The notes beneath the pieces were generated by a model. It did no database searches. It saw only the letters and a program-made list of their open reading frames with translations, and was not told the DNA's origin. Below are positions 35,704 through 43,389 of a stretch of 64,000 nucleotides of DNA, piece by piece. Source of the DNA: Xanthomonas hydrangeae (GTDB taxonomy: Bacteria > Pseudomonadota > Gammaproteobacteria > Xanthomonadales > Xanthomonadaceae); contig LR990730.1 in the NCBI GenBank assembly GCA_905142475.1, positions 1,302,001 through 1,366,000 on the forward strand, read 5' to 3'. A program made the translations under genes and the position numbers. Within the stretch, counting starts at the first letter, position 1. Every line of letters starts with the position of its first letter.

Positions 35704-36149
35704 TAGAGCGTGTTATGAGCTTGCCCTTGCCACTCTAACGTATACGGATGAAGCCTCGTAAGCCTTATCCGACCGACATTTCCGACGAAGAATAGGCCTT
35801 AGTTGCGCCGTATTTGACACTGATGGATGCGCAGGCGACAAAGCGTCAGTACGCGCTACGCGCGATGTTCATCGCACTGCGCTGGATCGCACGGGCCGTC
35901 GCACCGTCGTGATGGCTTCCCAACGATTTTCCGCCTTGGGAGGCGGTGTTTCAGCAAACCCAAGGTTGGCTGCAGAGTGCGCTTTCCTACGGGCGAACAT
36001 ACAAAGGTTGCGAGTTCACTTCCCACTGGCCGATGCGTAGGAACCCAATCGCATAGAAGGGCAATGCGCGATCCACCTGGCGAACAGGGGCGTGGTGGTA
36101 TTCCTGCAAAGTCTCAGAAGCATGGTCCTGAGTCAGCGGGCGATGCCCG
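35704..36149 (+). pseudogene. Decayed IS5-family transposase gene
   Basis: gagcgtgttatgagctt at 35706 looks like an IS terminal repeat. From ATG 35748 the frame reads MKPRKPYPTDISDEE, then a stop where Trp is expected, then LVAPYLTLMDAQATKRQYALRAMF, where the Ala/Tyr/Leu pattern matches IS5-type transposases. Next come IALRWIARAVAPS, a second stop and NDFPPWEAVFQQTQGWLQ. After about 35990 the frame is lost; the following 150 bp may be the other end of the element. Clearly non-functional. It fills the gap between the helicase gene and the TrbM-like gene. Confidence 0.8.
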
Positions 36150-36470
36150 TCAAGGCCTATAGCCCCACTTCGCGATGATGGCTTCCAAGATGGCTTGATT
36201 CGGTGCAGTCGCGCCTGGACATGTCGTCAGATACACCCGGCGTGCCGCCGCCGTGGCCGGCGGGTTGAAGGCCGGGCTCCATACCTGGATGGCGTGGAAG
36301 GTTGCGATCGGCGCTGCACATTCAGGAGACGGAGTTCCGAAGCCGGTCATGCTGGACATGCAAAGAAAGACCGAGCAAGGATCAGGCGCCTGGGCGCGAG
36401 CTGGGGCGCTCAGGCCAAGGCCTAAAGCCGCAGCCAGTGTGAAAGTGGCGGCAGTGGTGCGTGGCTTCAT
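36150..36470 (-). CDS. TrbM/KikA-like secreted conjugation protein
   Basis: A 106-residue exported protein. The signal peptide (KPRTTAATFTLAAALGLGL, cleavage near ARAQ) is followed by DPCSVFLCMSSMTGFGTPSPEC, which matches the TrbM family, including its Cys pattern (four or more Cys, likely disulphide-bonded in the periplasm). TrbM/KikA proteins accompany P-type conjugation systems and are linked to pilus or mating functions. ATG 36470 has a strong aggtac/ggaggt site. It is separated from the virB5/virB6-like genes by a sensor gene and is the third P-type-like component found outside the main transfer operon. Confidence 0.72.
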   Translation of the reverse strand: MKPRTTAATFTLAAALGLGLSAPARAQAPDPCSVFLCMSSMTGFGTPSPECAAPIATFHAIQVWSPAFNPPATAAARRVYLTTCPGATAPNQAILEAIIAKWGYRP

Positions 36471-36878
36471 GATAAGTACCTCCCTGGTAGTGGTTGAAAT
36501 GACGTGCTCGCTTAGATGTGGTGATGATGGCACGCTTTGACTTTGGCTGGGACGCCGTGCCTGGCGGCAGCGCTCTTTCCCTGCGTGACAGGGTGCCGTC
36601 CTCGTCACCGAAGAACACTGCTCATCGCGTGACCAAGCCGAATTGCATTCCAGGGCTCCCGCCAACTCCACGCTCCCCGCCACAGCTTCTGTCCATCTGA
36701 TCAAGACGAGGGGGCAAGGACTTCCATGTTTTTGCAGCAGGCTCTTTACATACCTGACGCGCATCTGTGGCGTACCCGTTTCACTGGGCTGTAGGGGCAT
36801 GTACCGGTCTTGGTCACCCACACCGTTACGGCTCCCGCTCAGGTATGCTCTGGCGTCGTCAAAACTCAAGGTATTCCC
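36471..36878. other. Divergent intergenic region
   Basis: About 400 bp between the TrbM-like gene (leftward) and the MASE1-protein gene (rightward). It must hold both promoters; I see no certain -35/-10 pair, and no other gene is supported. Confidence 0.4.
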
Positions 36879-38426
36879 ATGGAAGGGCTGAAAAGTGTGA
36901 CGCAGGGCCTGTTAACCGCAACGGCCTACTGCTTGGCGTTTCAACTGTCTTGGCACTGCTCACTGGATCAGTGGTACCTGCCAGCTGGCCTTCGGATCGC
37001 AGCGTTGCTGCTCGCCCCTTCTCGCTTGCTACCTTGGATACTGATGGGCGATGTCGCGGCGTTGCTCATGATTCGGGTTCCCGCGATCAGCAGTGTCGGT
37101 GTCAATCCTACCTGGGCCTACGCAAGCCCCTGGATCCTGGTCCCGGCCATTGCTCTGGTCCCTATCGCTATTCGGACAAGGTATGGGGCAGTACATCGAG
37201 CAGGAGCGTCACTGATCCCGATGCTTCTGGTCACGGCAGTCTGGGGCGCGCTCTGCACTCTGGGGACCAACATCATGCTCGATGGACCTTCGTCGGCAAT
37301 CAGCGGCGTCAAGTTCGCCCGTTTCGCAGTAGGTGACTACCTCGGAATGTTGATGGTGGTCCTGCCGGTGCTTCTATGGATGCGCCGCCACGACGAAGAG
37401 ACGCCCAGCCGTCTGACGCCTCATTGCGCACTGGCGGTTCTGGCGACTGCATTGATCTTTGCATTAGCAACACTGCCGCAAAGCAATGTTGCACGGTTGG
37501 GCTTAATGTCGTTGCTGATCGTTCCTGCCGTTCTACTCACCTGGCTGCATGGCTGGCGGGGCGCGGCCATCGGCGTTGTGCTGGCGAATACCGCTCTGGC
37601 ATTTTCACTGCGAAATACGGGTGTGCTGGGGGCCTATGACTCAATAGGCTTTGTTGTGCAGGTGATGCTCGCAACAACGGCTACGGGACTATTCGTGCTG
37701 GGCGCGCGTATCTCCAGCACCCTTGCCGAAGTGCGCCTGCGTCTGCGAGGCGAGCAACAGGCATTGGATACGGCAAAACTGAGCTACCTATGGGCTGAGC
37801 GGGAATTGCGCGAGCACGTGATCGAGTACGTCGACATCGAGGTACAGATGAACCGACTACGCCGCGACATCGAAAGTCATCTCAAGTCACGCGGACAACA
37901 TGAAGCCGCCATGCGGATGATTCGTACGGGCTCTATCCAATCGAAGATGCTGCACGAGTACATCAATGCTTTGTACCCGCTGGAGATCGAGACGCATGGT
38001 CTCTATCACGTTTTCCGTTCGCCAGGCTTCGCCAGTTCCAGTCACACAGAAATCCACCCAGTCATGCTTCGCGGCAATCCCATGCAATTGTCTGTTGGGC
38101 TGCAGCTTGCCGTCTACAGATGCACCCAGCAGGCGATTGCCTGTCTGCCTCCAGCAAGGCGTCATACCATCAAGGCCAGAGTCGGAAAACTGCGCGGCCT
38201 CCAGGGCATCGCTGTATGTATTTACGGGGATAAGCCACAGATCAAGCCAGCCAGTCGGACCGCTCTTGAGAACACAGCAGAGTTGTCCAGCAGGGTGCGC
38301 TCGTATGGTGGCACCTGCCGGCGCCACCATACGGGCAAGATCAGCTTCTTTGTTTCCGAACCAACAGGGACACGATCAATTTTTAGGTACGATGAGCCAG
38401 CTGTTACCACGCGGGAGTGTCTGTAG
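36879..38426 (+). CDS. MASE1-type multi-pass membrane sensor protein
   Basis: A 515-residue protein. Residues 1-285 form about eight transmembrane helices with the MASE1 look (AGLRIAALLLAPSRLLPWILMGDV, SVGVNPTWAYASPWILV, FAVGDYLGMLMVVLPVLLW). A coiled-coil (RLRLRGEQQALDTAKLSYLW, then AERELREHV) leads to a cytosolic part of about 190 residues. That part may be a degenerate histidine-kinase module: there is no clear phosphate-accepting His in the helical region and no N-box or G-box that I can identify. ATG 36879 has aagg 8 nt upstream; the frame opens earlier at 36810. Its 3' end overlaps the opposite-strand gene at 38376 by 51 bp. Signal and target unknown. Confidence 0.72.
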   Translation: MEGLKSVTQGLLTATAYCLAFQLSWHCSLDQWYLPAGLRIAALLLAPSRLLPWILMGDVAALLMIRVPAISSVGVNPTWAYASPWILVPAIALVPIAIRTRYGAVHRAGASLIPMLLVTAVWGALCTLGTNIMLDGPSSAISGVKFARFAVGDYLGMLMVVLPVLLWMRRHDEETPSRLTPHCALAVLATALIFALATLPQSNVARLGLMSLLIVPAVLLTWLHGWRGAAIGVVLANTALAFSLRNTGVLGAYDSIGFVVQVMLATTATGLFVLGARISSTLAEVRLRLRGEQQALDTAKLSYLWAERELREHVIEYVDIEVQMNRLRRDIESHLKSRGQHEAAMRMIRTGSIQSKMLHEYINALYPLEIETHGLYHVFRSPGFASSSHTEIHPVMLRGNPMQLSVGLQLAVYRCTQQAIACLPPARRHTIKARVGKLRGLQGIAVCIYGDKPQIKPASRTALENTAELSSRVRSYGGTCRRHHTGKISFFVSEPTGTRSIFRYDEPAVTTRECL

Positions 38427-38801
38427 CAGCACCGTCATACCGTCTCCTTCATATACGACTGTTCCGCTCGGGCGTGAACCCGCCGCCAGGATCGTGGTGC
38501 GGTCTGCATCGATACCAACCGGCATGACCCAACGGGTACCGTCGATCCATCCGATTGCAGTTCGGACATCGCCACTAGGGCCATTGACTTGCAGATAGCG
38601 GATTCCATCTCGCTCGAACGCATACACGTGCAAGGTGCTGACAGCCGAGAGATCAGTAGCAGAGGGACGACTGGCCCCCAGCCCTGTTGTCGCAGCAGCA
38701 GGGCTATGACCGACATCCGGACAGCATGCCGCCGCACTGTATGACAGTGCCAGTCCTAGCAGTCCCACCGCCATTTTTGCCGTACGTTGGAAGTTACGCA
38801 T
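38376..38801 (-). CDS. Small exported protein, unknown
   Basis: A 141-residue protein with signal peptide MRNFQRTAKMAVGLLGLAL and cleavage near SAAA. The mature part contains STLHVYAFERDGIRYLQVNG and GWIDGTRWVMPVGIDADRT, suggestive of a small beta-rich periplasmic protein. ATG 38801 has aaggac upstream. Unknown family. Convergent with and slightly overlapping the MASE1 gene. Confidence 0.7.
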   Translation of the reverse strand: MRNFQRTAKMAVGLLGLALSYSAAACCPDVGHSPAAATTGLGASRPSATDLSAVSTLHVYAFERDGIRYLQVNGPSGDVRTAIGWIDGTRWVMPVGIDADRTTILAAGSRPSGTVVYEGDGMTVLLQTLPRGNSWLIVPKN

Positions 38802-39322
38802 CACATGTCCTTTCCCCTCGAAGAGGGAGTGCTCGCCTGCGGTCCAGGCAGCTGCGACGGTACGCGATCCAGAGCTTTCCTCGGTTGACAAATATCGTGC
38901 GGACTCGACCGGGCACGCCATTGTAGAGGGTGGGGAATTGCCGTTCCCGGATGTCAGATTTTTCCTACCCAGGCAACCTTGTCCCTTGAGGTGGCGGCCG
39001 CTAGACAATGAGATGACGGTCTGGAGGGGAAGCAGGTAGTGGCAATCTGCCTTGACCTATGCCAGAGTTCGACCCAACCTGCCTCAATAGCACATAAGGA
39101 TAATGGCCCTAGCAGGCGATCATCTCCGCACCCCCGGCGGCGTCTTTACTCGCCGCTGTGCCTGTGTCCGAACAAAATTCTCTCGCTTCATGATTGCGTT
39201 ACGCGCTTGACTCCCCACCACCTGCCTGGGCTGCCTATCGCCTTCCGGGCTGTGCCCTCTATATCCCTCGCTTTGCTATCCCCGCCATCAATCTGCACCC
39301 AACAAGACCGACGAGTCCCGCC
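38802..39322. other. Divergent intergenic region upstream of the virB5-like gene
   Basis: About 520 bp without a supported gene. A ttgaca hexamer occurs near 38885 but lacks a matching -10. A small stem cggcg..cgccg lies near 39140-39160. The promoter of the virB5-virB6 operon is expected here. Confidence 0.4.
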
Positions 39323-40096
39323 ATGAATGACCGCTCACGCCGCTCACGCCTTTCATTTTCACGTCTCGCCGCAGGCTTGTTGCTTGCGGCCGGTCTTAGT
39401 GTTGGGCCCGCGAATGCAGTGGGAGTGATTGTCAATGACCCAACGTCGATGGCGAAGGCCTTACAGGAGTACGCAGAGCAGGCTAAGCGATGGACCGAGA
39501 CCCTCAAGCAGTATCAGCAGCAACTGGATCACTATCAGCAGCAGCTCATCAAGCTTCAGCGGTTGAACCTAGGGGCGTCCACCATGGCTGACAACTTTGC
39601 CGAACGTCCAGAAGACTATGGCCTGGAAGCCGACTGTCCGGGTGCCCCAAAGACAGGCCTCTCAGGGGTGCTGCAGCAATTCAAGTCTCTCGCCCCCAAC
39701 ATGAACGGCAAGATGGTGGAGGAGCAAATGAAGGTCTGCACACGCATGGTGCTGGCAAAAAATGCCAAGTACAACGAGTCGGTACGCATGCTCAAGCGCC
39801 TTATAGAACGCAACAACCAGTTTAAAGCGATTGAGGCGCAGCGCGACCTAGGTGGCACCAGCCAAGGGGCGCTTGCTGCCAACGATAACGAAGTTCAGCG
39901 TTTCGTAGCACAAAACGCCATGGACCTGGACTACTGGCAGGCCCAGATGACGGCATATGACAGCTATATCGTCGGGCTGAAGGAAGATCAGTCGCGATTG
40001 GCCAGAAAAGCTTTGGATGGCGACCAAAATAGCTGGCTCAAACCGCTGGGACAGCTCGTGCAGGCCGCAACGCTGAAAGCCGCGTTATCCAATTGA
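39323..40096 (+). CDS. VirB5/TrbJ-like T4SS protein
   Basis: A 257-residue exported protein with signal peptide ending PANAV and a long helical, Gln-rich segment (WTETLKQYQQQLDHYQQQLI) typical of TrbJ/VirB5, then a variable middle (residues 75-110) and a helical C-terminus. VirB5 proteins sit at the pilus tip and act in pilus assembly and recipient contact. It is followed after 31 bp by a virB6 gene, the usual P-type order. The main transfer operon of this ICE is of the MPF-G kind, which has its own components, so this pair is an accessory. ATG 39323; the long upstream frame lacks support. Confidence 0.82.
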   Translation: MNDRSRRSRLSFSRLAAGLLLAAGLSVGPANAVGVIVNDPTSMAKALQEYAEQAKRWTETLKQYQQQLDHYQQQLIKLQRLNLGASTMADNFAERPEDYGLEADCPGAPKTGLSGVLQQFKSLAPNMNGKMVEEQMKVCTRMVLAKNAKYNESVRMLKRLIERNNQFKAIEAQRDLGGTSQGALAANDNEVQRFVAQNAMDLDYWQAQMTAYDSYIVGLKEDQSRLARKALDGDQNSWLKPLGQLVQAATLKAALSN

Positions 40097-40127
40097 TCGC
40101 TACACCACGACAGACAGGCAGAAGGTA

Positions 40128-41264
40128 ATGGACGCAATTCTCCACGGAGCGATGAACTGGTTGCAGCCTTTGGCGGATATCGGCCTCGGTGAGTTCGTTT
40201 TCTTCAAACTGGTCAACGACTACTTCAGCAATGAGATTCAAGAGTTCGGCTTGGAGTTGATGAGCCGCGCTATGAGGTGGGTCAGTACGATCGCTTTGAC
40301 AGTAACCACTCTGTGGGTACTGATTCTGGGCTATCGCATCGCAACCGGGCAGTCGCGTGAAAGTGCAATGGCGACCATGATCAAGGCCGGCAAGGTCGCG
40401 ATCATCATCAGCCTCGCTTCAGCTGTCGGGGTTAACGGGGCAATGCTGCACCAGACCATGACCCAAAACCTGGACAAAGAGATCCATGGTCTTTTTACGG
40501 GTGATGAAGACAGCACCGCCTCCGATGCTATTGACGAAAATCTTGCCTACACGCAGGTGGCGCTGACCGCGCTGGATGCGGTGCGCGTCGACCCAACCGA
40601 TCCGGAGGCAATAGAGAAGAAAGGCCGCGCTGTATTGATGGCGGGCTTCGGCACCGCCAGTCCGCCGATGGCGGCTGGAGCGATGCTGCTGTTATTCAAG
40701 TTCACTATGGCGTTCCTGATCGGGATCGGGCCAATCTTCATCTTGGCACTGATCTTCGACCAGACCAAAGACCTGTTCAAGAAGTGGTTGTTCTACGTGA
40801 TCGGCACGCTGTTCTCGATGGCAATGCTGTCGGTGGTCACGGCGATGGTGCTGAAATTCACAGCAAAAGTGGCTGCGGCCTACTGGGCTGCCCAACTCAT
40901 CACATTGGGCAATGCTGAAGGACTGTCTAGCCAAGCCCTGCAACAGGGCGGTATCGGACTGGTCATGACCTTGTTGATAATCAGCGTTCCAACGTTGGCC
41001 GCCGCAATTTGGCAGGGTAATATGGGTACGTTCATGGCTTATTCAGCATTTGATCGTGGCGGCGCGGCGAGTCCTGGGCCGCAGGGGCAACCAGCTGGGT
41101 CTTATGTGCCGCACCGCACAGCAGCTAGTGAGGACAGATCAGAGGCTAACGTTCAGAAAGGTGTTGGAACGGCTACCAGGACTATAGCTGGCGCAGACTC
41201 TAGTGAAACAGTTGCTAAAGGCTCACGAGGCTTGGCTGGACAAAATTCACGGGATCAAGCTTAG
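40128..41264 (+). CDS. VirB6/TrbL-like T4SS inner-membrane protein
   Basis: A 378-residue polytopic protein. Hydrophobic helices: VSTIALTVTTLWVLILGYRI, VAIIISLASAVGVNG, MLLLFKFTMAFLIGIGPIFI, LFYVIGTLFSMAMLSVVTAM and IGLVMTLLIISVPTLAAAIW. The GPIFILALIFDQTKDLFKKW stretch is the family signature. After the last helix comes NMGTFMAYSAFDRGGAASPG, then a polar tail of about 50 residues. Relic copies of this tail are found further right in front of other DUF4189-type genes. The gene directly precedes the first DUF4189-type gene. Role: translocation channel at the inner membrane. Confidence 0.88.
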   Translation: MDAILHGAMNWLQPLADIGLGEFVFFKLVNDYFSNEIQEFGLELMSRAMRWVSTIALTVTTLWVLILGYRIATGQSRESAMATMIKAGKVAIIISLASAVGVNGAMLHQTMTQNLDKEIHGLFTGDEDSTASDAIDENLAYTQVALTALDAVRVDPTDPEAIEKKGRAVLMAGFGTASPPMAAGAMLLLFKFTMAFLIGIGPIFILALIFDQTKDLFKKWLFYVIGTLFSMAMLSVVTAMVLKFTAKVAAAYWAAQLITLGNAEGLSSQALQQGGIGLVMTLLIISVPTLAAAIWQGNMGTFMAYSAFDRGGAASPGPQGQPAGSYVPHRTAASEDRSEANVQKGVGTATRTIAGADSSETVAKGSRGLAGQNSRDQA

Positions 41265-41307
41265 TTAGCTGGCTTGATCTCTTAGAAAACCGTACAAGGT
41301 AATGGAA

Positions 41308-41826
41308 ATGAAAAATACGGTCCTGTTGGTTTTTTTGGTTTTTATAGGCATGGGCACTAATGCCCAAGCTGAGCAGGGTTGCCCGCCTGGGCAGTATCCC
41401 ATCGGTGGACAAGGGGTGGCTGCATGCGCGCCAATTCCGCAAGAAAACCCTACCCAGCAAGAGCCTCGTGCGAGCGGTAAGTGGATAAAAACCTGGGGGG
41501 CTATAGCTAGTGACGGGGGGGATAACTTGGGCGTGGCAAAGGGCAAGTTTACAAAGTCAGATGCTCAAGAAGAAGCGTTGTCGAAATGCAAATCCGTGAG
41601 CGGAAAAGAGTGCCAAATTGATTTCGTATACAAAAATCAGTGTACTGCGATAGCAGAGCCACATAAGAACGAAACTGCCGTGCCAGGAGTACTTTCCTAC
41701 ACTGGTGGCCCAACGACTGATGTCGCGAGTAGTGATGCTCTTGCAAACTGCAATAAACACAACAAAGGTTTAGACTGCAGAGTGATATATCAGGCATGCT
41801 CTGAGCCTTATTTTCAAAAATACTGA
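41308..41826 (+). CDS. DUF4189-type secreted protein, paralog 1
   Basis: A 172-residue exported protein immediately after virB6. Signal peptide MKNTVLLVFLVFIGMGTNAQA, then the paralog hallmark EQGCPPGQYPIGGQGVAACA, a short variable linker, and the DUF4189-like domain starting KWIKTWGAIA, with DAQEEALSKC, a Cys-rich pattern (KCKSVSGKEC, YKNQCTAIA) and the ending CSEPYFQKY. Eight Cys suggest disulphides in the periplasm. ATG 41308 is chosen (aaggt at 8 nt) over ATG 41302. Biochemical role unknown; the link to virB6 suggests a T4SS-related or immunity function. Confidence 0.85.
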   Translation: MKNTVLLVFLVFIGMGTNAQAEQGCPPGQYPIGGQGVAACAPIPQENPTQQEPRASGKWIKTWGAIASDGGDNLGVAKGKFTKSDAQEEALSKCKSVSGKECQIDFVYKNQCTAIAEPHKNETAVPGVLSYTGGPTTDVASSDALANCNKHNKGLDCRVIYQACSEPYFQKY

Positions 41827-41869
41827 TCCGCTTGACGAGCCGAAAATAATTGCTTGCTTAGGATGCCCC

Positions 41870-42139
41870 ATGAAAAAGCTTAGTCTATTTGCAGCTTTCA
41901 TGTCGTATGCCAGAGCTATCCAGTCACCGGCACAGAACGGCGGTTTCGATGAATTCCTTCCCTAATGTAACAACGACCGATTTACCTTTCGCACAGTTGG
42001 TGTTCCAACGGACTGCTGGCTGCCGGTAAACCCTGCGACGGGCACTTACGTTGTGACCTATCCCAAATGCTTCAACCCCGTCTCAGCACAGATGTTTGCA
42101 CGCGCTTGCCCAAAAGCGTTTCCAATAGGCATCTCTTAA
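41870..42139 (+). pseudogene. Small Cys-rich secreted-protein gene with an in-frame stop
   Basis: ATG 41870 begins MKKLSLFAAFMSYARA, and the same frame stays open, apart from a TAA at 41963-41965, to TAA 42137-42139. After the stop it reads CNNDRFTFRTVGVPTDCWLP and ends with YPKCFNPVSAQMF and ACPKAFPIGIS, with protein-like composition. One nonsense codon therefore splits a 89-residue gene. No homolog recognised. It lies between paralog 1 and the lipase operon. Confidence 0.55.
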
Positions 42140-42202
42140 AGCTGGTCCCGTTCCCCTAACCACGTTCGCCGTTAGTTCAATAGAGCTCGTAGGAGCGATG
42201 TA

Positions 42203-42733
42203 ATGGATAGCGTGTTCTCGCCCCACACCGCACATTGGTACCGGTCACCCAAGGGCGTTCGGCGCATGTTGACTATCCTGCTCATGTCAACCTTACTGAC
42301 CGCAAGCTTGGTTGTTCTTGCCTATCGAACTTCGTTCACGGTCCTGCTGGACCTTGCACAGTATGCGGCCACTATCTGTGCTGTATTGCACTTCGCTGTA
42401 GTGTCGATGCTGCTGAGCCTCATTGCAGGTGCTCTGAAAGTTTGGAAAAAGCTGCAAGCAGACGGGAAAAATACCTGTGAATTGAAACAGCTGCGTCGGG
42501 GCATCGTTAGTGCAACTGCAATGACGGGTTTGATGTTTCTGCTAGCAGTGGGAGCGGCGTGTGTCCCCGCAGTGATGGAGATAATCAGACAAATCCCAGA
42601 GTTCGGAGTGGTGTTCGCTCTTATGATCATTGCCTTGCTAATACATGGCATCAACATCAACCGCGCCTGTCGGCGACTGACCGACTCAGTCACGGCGGCG
42701 CAGCGTGCCGCACAACGCACGATGGCGGCATGA
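42203..42733 (+). CDS. Four-helix membrane protein, first gene of the lipase operon
   Basis: A 176-residue protein with about four transmembrane helices (MLTILLMSTLLTASLVVLAY; CAVLHFAVVSMLLSLIAGAL; ATAMTGLMFLLAVGAACVPA; FGVVFALMIIALLIHGININ) and short basic loops. Its stop overlaps the next start (ATGA at 42730-42733), so translation is coupled with the lipoprotein and then the lipase gene. No family recognised. As a membrane protein next to a lipase effector it could contribute to immunity, but this is inference. Confidence 0.75.
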   Translation: MDSVFSPHTAHWYRSPKGVRRMLTILLMSTLLTASLVVLAYRTSFTVLLDLAQYAATICAVLHFAVVSMLLSLIAGALKVWKKLQADGKNTCELKQLRRGIVSATAMTGLMFLLAVGAACVPAVMEIIRQIPEFGVVFALMIIALLIHGININRACRRLTDSVTAAQRAAQRTMAA

Positions 42734-43389
42734 ACGGGTATCTGAGGATCAAGATTGTCGGCTGGTTTTTTCTGGTTCTCTTAGCAGGATGCAACCCCAT
42801 GAATACTGCCTCTGAAAGACACGACACCGATTCGACCACCACCGACGGCGATCCGGTCTACCGCAAGACCCCGCATCCGACACAGGCATACCGGATCACG
42901 ATGACCATCGAGGATGCACCCGGGCCGTTTGAGTGGATATCAGGAACTGCGTTCTATGAAATGACGAATCGCGATGCGTGCACACCCATTGATCGCTCAT
43001 TGGGCATGTCGACAAAGCAGAAAGAAGATGGGATTCCCATCAATTTCGAAAAGGTCAACGACAGCACATACGTGGCGAAGATTTATGCTGATGGCATGGT
43101 CGATGCGGATTATTACGGGAAAGGCACCTGTCACTGGGAACTAACCAGTGCAGATGTATCTTTAAAGGCAACGGGCAAGCATGAAGAAACCAGATTCCAG
43201 CCTGGCTTGTATAAAGATAAGATATTAAAATCAATTCCTGGGGTCACTTATTTCTGGAAAGGGCGCTACCCAAGGGAAGACATAGAGAACTTCCCGGATA
43301 GCGGCAGAATCAGTGTTGACCAATTCAATGATAATGCTCGCGACAATATCTTCAAAGTCACCCTGACTGCTGAAAAGGTGGTCCCATGA
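42730..43389 (+). CDS. Lipoprotein, putative immunity protein for the lipase
   Basis: A 219-residue lipoprotein: signal MNGYLRIKIVGWFFLVL and lipobox LAGC (Cys21). The mature domain (AYRITMTIEDAPGPFEWISG, FYEMTNRDACTPIDRSLG, YYGKGTCHWELTSADVSLKA) has paired Cys and beta-rich sequence. It starts inside the stop of the preceding gene and its own stop overlaps the lipase ATG (43386-43389). Tight coupling of a periplasm-facing lipoprotein with a phospholipase-like effector is the standard layout of lipase effector/immunity pairs of T4SS and T6SS in Xanthomonadaceae. Confidence 0.82.
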   Translation: MNGYLRIKIVGWFFLVLLAGCNPMNTASERHDTDSTTTDGDPVYRKTPHPTQAYRITMTIEDAPGPFEWISGTAFYEMTNRDACTPIDRSLGMSTKQKEDGIPINFEKVNDSTYVAKIYADGMVDADYYGKGTCHWELTSADVSLKATGKHEETRFQPGLYKDKILKSIPGVTYFWKGRYPREDIENFPDSGRISVDQFNDNARDNIFKVTLTAEKVVP

